The translations under genes and the position numbers were made by a program. A DNA stretch of 64,000 nt. Origin: GCA-2683825 sp965662355. Lineage in GTDB: Bacteria > Planctomycetota > UBA1135 > GCA-002686595. Where the stretch lies: positions 62,001-126,000 of the forward strand of contig CBFIHP010000002.1 in assembly GCA_965662355.1 (NCBI GenBank), given 5' to 3'. The notes under the pieces are model-generated. The model ran no database searches. It was not told where the DNA came from and was given only the letters and a program-made list of their open reading frames with translations. This document shows positions 1 to 7,162 of the stretch, in pieces (the first letter of the stretch is position 1; the number at the start of each line of letters is the position of its first letter).

Positions 1-1000
1 TCGCGATGTAGTCCACGATCTTGCCGGTGCGTTCGATCTTCAGGTTCTTCTTCATCACCTTCTGGATGCGCGGAACAGCGGATTCGATCGCGACCATGCA
101 GCGATACATCCCGGCCTTCTTCAACAAGTCGACGAGCTCCTCGTCGAGGATGTCGCCACGGAAGCCGTTGGGAAAGGTCAGCTTGATCTTCCAGCGTCGA
201 TCGATGATCCCCTGGGCCACCTTCTTCGCGCGTTCCGGGCGGAAGTTGAAGATGTCGTCCATGAAGACGAATTCCTTCACGCCATAGGTGCTGATGAGCA
301 ACTCCATTTCCTGGAGCACGTTCTCCGCCGAGCGCTCGCGGAAGGCCTTGCCGTAGGAGTTGTGGCAGTAGGTGCAGCGCCACGGGCAGGCGCGCGACGA
401 GAACATCGTCGCGAACTCCTTGGCGGCATAGATGACGCCGCCGCGCGGGACGGTGTGGTACAGCTCGTGGGGAATCAGGTCCCACGCCGGGAAGGGCATC
501 TCGTCCAGCTGCGCCGGGGGTGGCCGATCGGTCTCGTGCACGATTTCCCCGTTCTTGCGCCAGGAGATTCCCGAGCATCCGGTCCAATCTTGGCGGCCTT
601 CCTGGATGCCGTTCAGAAGGTCCGCGAAGGTGAATTCACCCTCGCCGCGCACGACGAAATCGACCGCTTCGTCGGCGAGGACATCGTCGGCAGCGACGCT
701 CGGGTGGGGACCACCGCAGACGACTCGTACCCCGGGCATGTGCTTGTGGACGAGCTTCGCCAGATCGTGCATGCAGCCTGCCTCGTAGGTCATGGCGGAG
801 AGGCCTACGACATCGGGCTCCAGGCGTTGCAGCTGCTCGAGAGCCTGTTGGGGCGTCCAGTCCTGAACTTTCATGTCCAGGATGTGCACGTCGGGGAACC
901 CACTCTCCCGGGCCTGGGCGGCGATCATCATCACGCCGAGGGGATGGACGTGGGTGAACTGGGTATAGGGGTGATAGGTCTGAACCAGGGCGACACGCAT
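1..1000 (-). CDS. B12-binding radical SAM protein, C-terminus cut by window edge
   Basis: The frame is open from an ATG at 998-1000 to the window edge, so about 333 residues are visible and the C-terminus is missing. The N-terminal part has the layout of a cobalamin-binding domain (a Rossmann-like fold around residues 5-130, with the segment GVRVVCGGPHPSV typical of this family). It is followed by a radical SAM core with the iron-sulphur motif CPWRCTYC (C-x3-C-x2-C). Proteins of this architecture carry out SAM-dependent methyl transfers or rearrangements in lipid, hopanoid or natural-product pathways; the substrate cannot be read from the sequence. The gene is divergent from a second protein of the same architecture, with only 35 bp between the two start codons, so both may work on related substrates. 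Confidence 0.85.
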   Translation of the reverse strand, partial: MRVALVQTYHPYTQFTHVHPLGVMMIAAQARESGFPDVHILDMKVQDWTPQQALEQLQRLEPDVVGLSAMTYEAGCMHDLAKLVHKHMPGVRVVCGGPHPSVAADDVLADEAVDFVVRGEGEFTFADLLNGIQEGRQDWTGCSGISWRKNGEIVHETDRPPPAQLDEMPFPAWDLIPHELYHTVPRGGVIYAAKEFATMFSSRACPWRCTYCHNSYGKAFRERSAENVLQEMELLISTYGVKEFVFMDDIFNFRPERAKKVAQGIIDRRWKIKLTFPNGFRGDILDEELVDLLKKAGMYRCMVAIESAVPRIQKVMKKNLKIERTGKIVDYIA

Positions 1001-1023
1001 GACCCACAAGGATATCCCTTTGT

Positions 1024-1029
1024 TATCGT
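1024..1029 (+). promoter_or_regulatory. Putative -10 hexamer TATCGT for a leaderless start
   Basis: TATCGT ends 6 nt before the ATG at 1036. At that distance the transcript would begin at or next to the start codon, and no Shine-Dalgarno sequence lies between. No convincing -35 is visible. One of several such sites in the window. Confidence 0.4.
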
Positions 1030-1035
1030 TTCATC

Positions 1036-2547
1036 ATGGCTCGCATCGCATTCCCTGTCACTACCTGCCATGAGTTCGAGGGGGTCAAGGCTCTGTCCGC
1101 CACCCTGAAGCAGGCCGGCCACCAGACCGACTGCTTCATAACCTCCGAGGAAAGGGACTTCGGACGTGCCGTGAGCGACTTTGGGCCCGATGTCATCGGG
1201 CTCTACGCGACCACCGGCCAGGAGCAGTGGGCCTACCCTTACATCGAGCGCTGGAAGCGGGATCTGGGGCACGTGAAGGTCGTCATGGGGGGGCCGCACC
1301 CCTCCTTCGACAGCGGCGTGCTCCTGGACGAGGAGTACATCGACGCCACGATCAAGGGCGAGGCCGAGCACGCCATGCTGGATCTGGTCCAGGCCTGGGA
1401 GGCGAATCGCTCGATCGAGGAGATCCCCAACGTCGCCTATTTGAAGAACGGCAAGCCGTACCAGAATGCGATCCGCCCCATCGTGCAGGACCTGGACACG
1501 CTGCCCTTTCCCGACGCCGACATCTTCTACAAGTACCCCTTCCTTGCGAAGAAGCGCGTCCTGCAGGTCCACGCCAGCCGCGGGTGCCAGAACAACTGCA
1601 CCTACTGCACCGTGCCCTTGATGAAGAAGGAGTGGGTCTCGGATCGCAAGCGAGAGAAGTTCAACCGCACGAAGTCCGTGGACTATCTCTGCGAGGAGAT
1701 GCTGGACATCCTCGCCCGCTATCCCAACTTCCGCATGGTCAATTTCGGGGACGCTGCCCTGAACATGTACCGTGGCTGGCTCGACGAGTTCGCCGAAAAA
1801 TGGCCCAGGCGCGTGGGCTTGCCCTTCGCTTGCAACGTCAACATCAACTACCTGAACGAGGACGACATCATCAGCCTCAAGCGGGCTGGATGCGTATCGG
1901 TGCAGTTTGGGTTGGAATCGGGTTCCGAGGACGTGCGCCTGCACGTTTACAAGAAGGGCTATACCGACGACCACGTCGAGCGCATCCCGCGGCTCTTCAA
2001 GAAGCACAAGATCACCTTCCGCACGAATAACATGATGGGCTCGCCGGCCGAATCCCTCGACGACATGTTCGCCACGGCCCGTGTGAACCGTCGCATCCGG
2101 CCCAACGGCTGCACGGTCCTGATCTACCGTCCCTTCAAGTCCACCGTGCTCGGTCGCGAGGACTTCGAGCAAGGCCGAGTCGACCTGGGCAAGGACATCG
2201 GCCCGTCCCTGCATCACGACTCGCAGCTCATTCGCGACGACGTGCGCGAGGTCGTCAATCTCCAGAAGCTCTTCAATCTAGCCGTGTACCTGCCTGGAGG
2301 AGAACCCCTCGTCAGACAGCTGATCCGTTTCCCACGCAATCCCGCGTATGAATGGGTCGGCCTTGCTTTTCTGTGGTACCAGCACGCGGTGGTCTCGGGC
2401 TACGGCATGGTCGACGACTTCAAGCTGGGCTTGAAGAACCTGGGCCAGATCTTCGGCCGCAAAGCGGGGGGAACGCACCGCTACGGCGAGCTGAAGAAGA
2501 ACCAGTTCCTGGACACGATAGACACCGGGATGGACGCCAACGCCTGA
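1036..2547 (+). CDS. B12-binding radical SAM protein
   Basis: 503 residues. The N-terminal third resembles a cobalamin-binding domain (MARIAFPVTT start, then VVMGGPHPSFDSG near residue 85-97). The radical SAM domain carries the cluster motif CQNNCTYC (C-x3-C-x2-C) near residue 184, within ASRGCQNNCTYCTVP, and the later segments FGLESGSEDVR and NNMMGSPAES match the usual SAM-binding strands. The family does radical methylations and related chemistry; the substrate is unknown. It is divergent from another B12 radical SAM gene. The start is the ATG directly downstream of a TATCGT hexamer, with no ribosome-binding site. Confidence 0.9.
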   Translation: MARIAFPVTTCHEFEGVKALSATLKQAGHQTDCFITSEERDFGRAVSDFGPDVIGLYATTGQEQWAYPYIERWKRDLGHVKVVMGGPHPSFDSGVLLDEEYIDATIKGEAEHAMLDLVQAWEANRSIEEIPNVAYLKNGKPYQNAIRPIVQDLDTLPFPDADIFYKYPFLAKKRVLQVHASRGCQNNCTYCTVPLMKKEWVSDRKREKFNRTKSVDYLCEEMLDILARYPNFRMVNFGDAALNMYRGWLDEFAEKWPRRVGLPFACNVNINYLNEDDIISLKRAGCVSVQFGLESGSEDVRLHVYKKGYTDDHVERIPRLFKKHKITFRTNNMMGSPAESLDDMFATARVNRRIRPNGCTVLIYRPFKSTVLGREDFEQGRVDLGKDIGPSLHHDSQLIRDDVREVVNLQKLFNLAVYLPGGEPLVRQLIRFPRNPAYEWVGLAFLWYQHAVVSGYGMVDDFKLGLKNLGQIFGRKAGGTHRYGELKKNQFLDTIDTGMDANA

Positions 2548-2561
2548 CCAAGCTGCTTCGG

Positions 2562-3584
2562 CTAGGCGACCGACGGCCAGGCGATATTCACGCTCAACGC
2601 GGCTCGTGCCGAACGCAAGCGGTATTCCACCTCGCTCCTCGAACGTCCCTCGGCCCACAGGTATCCGCACACCGAGCGCTCGTCCGTGAGTCCAGTGACC
2701 GTGAACGGTGGGCGACGCAAGATCACGTCGACGATGCCGGGCATGCGGCGCGCTTGGTCCAGGCCTTCGATGCCTTGGAAGCGGCCGGAGTGCTCCGGGA
2801 GAATCGCCAGCCAGCCGCCGCAACACGCCGGCTCGAGGGCCATTTCGTCGAACGGGCCACCTGCATCGGCGAGGTGGGCAAACCAGGCCTGCAGGGGGCT
2901 CTTGCCGTAGACGATGGGGGAGACGTGCGAGGTGCGCGCGTCCTCATGGAAGCGTGGGCGCAGAGCGAGGAGCCGAAAGTTGCCGAGGGTCACGATGCCC
3001 ATCACCGGCCCCTCTTCGACGTGGAGCGCCCGGGCGCCCCGTTCGAGCAGCTCGTAGACCCTGCGTGTGTCGTCGCTCTCGAGCGCGCACGGCTGCCAAC
3101 CCCAGGCCAGGCCGCCGCCGACGCCACCGAAGGAGCCGCGCTCGAAGATACCTGCGGGTTGAAACGAGCCGTCGCGAAAGAATCCGTTCACCTCCAGGCA
3201 GCATTCCGCCCTGACGTCGTCGCAGGGGATGCCCGCGGCGTTCCAGGTCTCCCGAGCGAGCTCCGGATCGAGGGTCGCCTCGGTGGCTTCCCGCGTCGGA
3301 GTCTTCAGTCCGACCGCCTCACCGATGGCGGCGACGGTGGCGAGGCCGCGATCGCTCGAGGAGTAGGCTCCCAGGATCGCGCCCGTCTTCGCGAGCGAAC
3401 GTGCCAGCTCCAAATGGCCGGCGATGTCTTCCGGGGCCAGGTTTTCGAAGCGAGCGGCGCTGGTACGGGCCGGGGCGTTTTCGTTCTCGTCCGTGCAGAC
3501 GACCTGCAGGCCCGCCTCGCGCGCCCAGCGCAGGGCGGCAAGCTGGAGTTCGCTGCCGCCGATCAGGATCAGTGTGGAATGCAT
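2562..3584 (-). CDS. ATP-grasp family-like protein with apparent internal deletion
   Basis: 340 residues from the ATG at 3582-3584, preceded by GGAAGAAG at good spacing. Residues 1-85 look like the pre-ATP-grasp domain of carbamoyl-phosphate-synthase-like enzymes (STLILIGGSELQLAALRWA, then VCTDENENAPA). The later part (CLEVNGFFRDGSFQPAGIF) matches the middle of an ATP-grasp domain. The expected stretch in between, with the lysine strand and the glycine-rich loop that grips ATP, appears missing: ETWNAAGIPC runs almost directly into the later strand. The protein may be inactive as a ligase or may be a non-catalytic relative. The start lies 21 bp from the divergent membrane gene. Longer in-frame extensions upstream overlap that gene and were not used. 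Confidence 0.6.
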   Translation of the reverse strand: MHSTLILIGGSELQLAALRWAREAGLQVVCTDENENAPARTSAARFENLAPEDIAGHLELARSLAKTGAILGAYSSSDRGLATVAAIGEAVGLKTPTREATEATLDPELARETWNAAGIPCDDVRAECCLEVNGFFRDGSFQPAGIFERGSFGGVGGGLAWGWQPCALESDDTRRVYELLERGARALHVEEGPVMGIVTLGNFRLLALRPRFHEDARTSHVSPIVYGKSPLQAWFAHLADAGGPFDEMALEPACCGGWLAILPEHSGRFQGIEGLDQARRMPGIVDVILRRPPFTVTGLTDERSVCGYLWAEGRSRSEVEYRLRSARAALSVNIAWPSVA

Positions 3585-3605
3585 CTGGAATCTTCTTCCG
3601 GGCCC

Positions 3606-4151
3606 ATGCTTTTCGGTCGGATGGGCCCTAGCCTTGAGCGCGTGCTTGCCTTCCTCATGACCTGGGCCTATCTCGGCCTCGGGGGATTCCTCGGCCTGAC
3701 GGCCCGCCAACGCGGAAAATTGACCGCCGGGACGCTGGTGTGGCACCAACCTGCTCCGCTGCGTTCGCGTCTGATCGTGTCCGCGGCCGTGGTCGTCCTC
3801 GGAGCCATCGCACTGGCGAGCTACCCCTCGATGACAGGCCAAGCCCTGGACGGGCTGTTGCCCACCCCGGCGGCACTCGCGAGCACGCTTGTGCTTTCTC
3901 TTGTCGTCTACTGGGGTTTGCCCCACCCAGCGCAAGCCGCTTGCGGAGAGACCGGTGTGCGCTTCGGCTGGCGCTCTTGCTTCTATGGCGAGCTGGACTC
4001 CTGGCGTCTGACGGGCGAGCATCTGCGTTGCTGCATCGCCGGCAAGTGGTACGCCATGCGCGTCCCTCCAGAAGCGCATGCTGCGCTACGAAGGCACCTC
4101 GAACGTGAGGCGGGTTCGCTCGAGAGCGAGTTCAGCGATCGCAAGGGCTGA
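3606..4151 (+). CDS. Small membrane protein, function unknown
   Basis: About 181 residues from the first ATG; ATGs at 3621 and 3657 are alternatives and no start has a clear ribosome-binding site. It has an N-terminal hydrophobic helix (MTWAYLGLGGFLGLTA), two more helices around residues 55-75 and 90-108, and a soluble C-terminal domain of about 65 residues (starting near FGWRSCFYGELDSW). The layout, helices followed by a small domain with a WxLTGEHL-type strand, recalls DUF5673-like proteins, but I am not sure. It is divergent from the ATP-grasp-like gene, and its 3' end overlaps the convergent metallopeptidase gene by 20 bp. Confidence 0.6.
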   Translation: MLFGRMGPSLERVLAFLMTWAYLGLGGFLGLTARQRGKLTAGTLVWHQPAPLRSRLIVSAAVVVLGAIALASYPSMTGQALDGLLPTPAALASTLVLSLVVYWGLPHPAQAACGETGVRFGWRSCFYGELDSWRLTGEHLRCCIAGKWYAMRVPPEAHAALRRHLEREAGSLESEFSDRKG

Positions 4152-7140
4152 GGGCCAGGCCTCCGGTCAGGGCGAACCCAGCGCTTGCGATTGGGTCGAG
4201 AACGATCGCCTGGGCGAAGTAAGCGACGCCGAGCAAGCTCGGGCTTGCGGGGATTCCGAGCGGCAGACGGGCTTGGCCGAAGACATCGGTCTCGAGACCG
4301 AAGACCAGCTCTGGAAGTGCCAGCAGGATGCCCCCGGCCCAGGGGAGGGATATCTGACGCGATCCGAAGAGCAGCGCACCTGCTGCGTTCGGTCGTGCGT
4401 TGCGTATTCGAAACTCGAAGTCGCCGTTGCCCAGGGAAGTGGCCTGGCCGGCCGTGTCCAGGCTGGGGATGCCCGTGGTTCCAGCGAGTCCCACACCGTA
4501 GCTCGTCGGCATGCAGTCAGTGGGAGCGGGGACGAGGCTCGTGATTTCGAAGTCGTCGATGTTCCAACCGCCGAGCTCCAGGCCTCCGTCGCTCTTCAGT
4601 GTGAACTCGATCACGACATCGCCTACACCGTCGGCGACCGAGGAAATGTCGACATGCATTGCGGTCCAGGCGGTGTCGACGAAATGCCCACTCGTCGGGT
4701 TCTCCCACACCACCGTGCCGTTCACGAGGATCTGCGCACGGTCGTAGATGCCTTCCTCAACTGTCAGCCAGCGCTGAAGGCGTAGCTCGGTCCCGACCGT
4801 TCCGGTCAGGTCGAACGAAGGCGAACGCAGTTTGTTGGAAACGTTCGCAGCGTACGCGCCGTTGAAGTTGCCTATGCCGAGGTCATTGCCCCAGCAGCGC
4901 GTGCCACTTGAGGCAGCGGTTGGATCGGACCACGCTGTCCCATGAGAGTTGCCGCTCTCACCTGTGGGGATGTTCCGTTGCCAGTCGTCCTGCGTGGCGA
5001 GCTCCTCGTGACTCCAGCCGTCGTCGCCGCCCTCGAAATCGTAGAACGCATGTCGGATCGAATGCCCGATGCGGAAGCGGTAGGGCTCTCCGCTCGGGAA
5101 GTCCTGGATCTGGGCGTCGGTCGTGAGGGCCTCGAGGGTGTACTCGATGACGGCAGGCGCTGGGAAACCAGGTAGCAGAGCCAACCATTCGTTCGTTCCG
5201 GCGACGCGGGTCATTGCGACGGAGCCGGTCTGAGACGTGCCCGTCATGGGGTTCAGGGCGTAGTGTACGGAAGCGCTGGCGATGTCTCCGCCCCCGAGGG
5301 CTTCCATCGTGGCGCTGAGTCCATAGGGTCCGACATCGTCCACGCCGTCCTCGAGCTGTGTCACGTTTGTGAAGAGCACACTCGGCAGGTCATAGCCGGG
5401 AAAGCCCTGTTCGCGGAAGGCCGCGTCGATTTCGGTGTAGTGCGGTGTGCCGTTTTCGATCAGCCCGTCATCGTCGTCGAGGATCAGCCACTGGATTTCG
5501 ATCACGGAGTCAATGATCGACTGGTCGAAGGCGTTCATCCACGACAGAAAGAGCCCATCGGCGAGCGCATCCCCGAGGTCGTTGCCGAGGGAGTCGTTGA
5601 GATTGCGGCGCGTTTTCCAGAGCGCTCCACCGAGGGGTTCGCCGTCGGCATGCACCGCCCCATAGCAGGCGCTGTTGCCGTCGCCGCAATATGCGCGGGT
5701 ATTGAGGCCCGTGCGGATGAAGCCGCCATTGACGAGCCCGGCCCCGACGGTCGGCGTGTCATAGATGTACATGGCCCAGACGTCCGCAGCGCCTTCGCCG
5801 AAACCGTCGCCGCCGTTGCCGCTGCCATAGAGCTGATTCAGGAAGTGACCCATTTCGTGGGCGACAATGGTCGAGTAGCCCGTATTCACGCAGCCGTCGC
5901 CGGAATGGAAGTAATTGGTCGAGCTGCCATCGAAGTAGGCGTTGCACGCGTCCGCGATGTTGACGTTCGCACGTACGGGGAAGTCGGCCGTCGCGTCCGA
6001 GGGGTCGAGGGTATGGATGAACTCCCGCACCCGGTTGTGGGCCAGGAAGACGTTGGCCTGGGACGTATTGTCCTCGAAGGGACTCGGGTTCAGGAGCAAC
6101 GTGTTGTCGGACCCCGTGATCGTCTGAGTGATCGAATGGGTTGTTCCCGTAGGGGCGTGGAGCACATGCGCGTAGGGACCGTCGAAGGAAACGGTCACCG
6201 CCAGCGGACCTTCCACACCGGGGAAAACGAATGCGCCGTTCTCGTCACTGATCACCGTTCCCGCAGAGCTCGTTACGCGCGCAAACGGCACCGGTGTCGA
6301 GACGGGCGGATTCGAACCGGAATCGGGTTCGAGACCGGGCGATGCAAAACTGCGCACGCTGCCGCCGGTGTCCAGGTCGTGTACCCGGTTCTCGCGTTCG
6401 ACGATGCGCGGGCTACCCTGGGCCGCCACACGGTACATCCAGACCTCGGGCACCGCTCCGGTGGCCTGGAGGCGTAACTCGAGCTCCCAGGCAAGGCTTC
6501 CACCGAAGGCCTTCCCGAGCTTCTCCTTGACGATGACGAGAAGCGGCTCACCGCTGCTGTCGGGGGCGGCACCCAGGCGGGCCTGAAAGTCAGCGATCGC
6601 CGCGTTGCGGGCGCGTCTCGCCGAAACGCTGGGGATCGTGTCGAAGTCGCCGAGGTCGGCCAGTGCGCTGCTCGACAACGAGAGCAGGTCGCCAGCGCCG
6701 TCGACAAGGACATTCACTGCGCCGCCGCGCACAGGCACACCGCGCACGGCTTGTGAGAGTCGGATCGCAATCTTGTCCTGGCCGCCGACCGTTCCCAGGG
6801 CGAGGAAGTCGACCTCTCCGTCGTCGAGCGTGTCGCCATCGATGCCGAACATGCCGTGGGCCGCGCCTGTGAAGTCGCGGGCGGCGCGAAGATACCCTTC
6901 GCGGCTCGTGGGGCGGAAGCCAGCACGTCGTCGTCCACCGAAGAGCATGCGGCTCGTATCGTTTCTTGCCCGGCGCAGGTTCCATGAGCGCCCGTTTTGA
7001 GTGCGCCACGCTGCGAGCTCGCGCTCGACTCTCGCATCCTCGTTGGCATCCGGGCCCTGTGCCCTCGTGGTTCTTGAAAACGAACTCGCGGAAAGTGCGG
7101 ATAAAACGATTGCTACGAACAGAAGGGAACGTCGTCTCAT
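4132..7140 (-). CDS. Secreted zinc metallopeptidase, fungalysin/M36-like
   Basis: 1002 residues with an N-terminal signal peptide (MRRRSLLFVAIVLSALSASS...). After an FTP/PepSY-like propeptide region (about residues 85-200) and a short carboxypeptidase-regulatory-like beta-sandwich (about 280-325) comes the catalytic site HEMGH at residues 428-432 with a probable third ligand Glu449 in GEGAADVW. The C-terminal half has a jelly-roll-like domain (from FYDFEGGDDGWSH) and a final domain of about 110 residues with the style of a recurrent C-terminal module in uncultured planctomycete exoproteins. It starts 22 bp after the stop of the upstream lipoprotein gene, so the two are probably one operon. 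Predicted to be exported and to degrade extracellular protein. Confidence 0.8.
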   Translation of the reverse strand: MRRRSLLFVAIVLSALSASSFSRTTRAQGPDANEDARVERELAAWRTQNGRSWNLRRARNDTSRMLFGGRRRAGFRPTSREGYLRAARDFTGAAHGMFGIDGDTLDDGEVDFLALGTVGGQDKIAIRLSQAVRGVPVRGGAVNVLVDGAGDLLSLSSSALADLGDFDTIPSVSARRARNAAIADFQARLGAAPDSSGEPLLVIVKEKLGKAFGGSLAWELELRLQATGAVPEVWMYRVAAQGSPRIVERENRVHDLDTGGSVRSFASPGLEPDSGSNPPVSTPVPFARVTSSAGTVISDENGAFVFPGVEGPLAVTVSFDGPYAHVLHAPTGTTHSITQTITGSDNTLLLNPSPFEDNTSQANVFLAHNRVREFIHTLDPSDATADFPVRANVNIADACNAYFDGSSTNYFHSGDGCVNTGYSTIVAHEMGHFLNQLYGSGNGGDGFGEGAADVWAMYIYDTPTVGAGLVNGGFIRTGLNTRAYCGDGNSACYGAVHADGEPLGGALWKTRRNLNDSLGNDLGDALADGLFLSWMNAFDQSIIDSVIEIQWLILDDDDGLIENGTPHYTEIDAAFREQGFPGYDLPSVLFTNVTQLEDGVDDVGPYGLSATMEALGGGDIASASVHYALNPMTGTSQTGSVAMTRVAGTNEWLALLPGFPAPAVIEYTLEALTTDAQIQDFPSGEPYRFRIGHSIRHAFYDFEGGDDGWSHEELATQDDWQRNIPTGESGNSHGTAWSDPTAASSGTRCWGNDLGIGNFNGAYAANVSNKLRSPSFDLTGTVGTELRLQRWLTVEEGIYDRAQILVNGTVVWENPTSGHFVDTAWTAMHVDISSVADGVGDVVIEFTLKSDGGLELGGWNIDDFEITSLVPAPTDCMPTSYGVGLAGTTGIPSLDTAGQATSLGNGDFEFRIRNARPNAAGALLFGSRQISLPWAGGILLALPELVFGLETDVFGQARLPLGIPASPSLLGVAYFAQAIVLDPIASAGFALTGGLALSPCDR

Positions 7141-7162
7141 ACGGGAGCGTCTTTCGAAGGTC

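Noticed and set aside
931..2217. 428-codon minus-strand frame opposite the radical SAM gene
   Set aside because: Antisense shadow that also overlaps the real divergent gene; Val/Leu/Gly-rich without domain.
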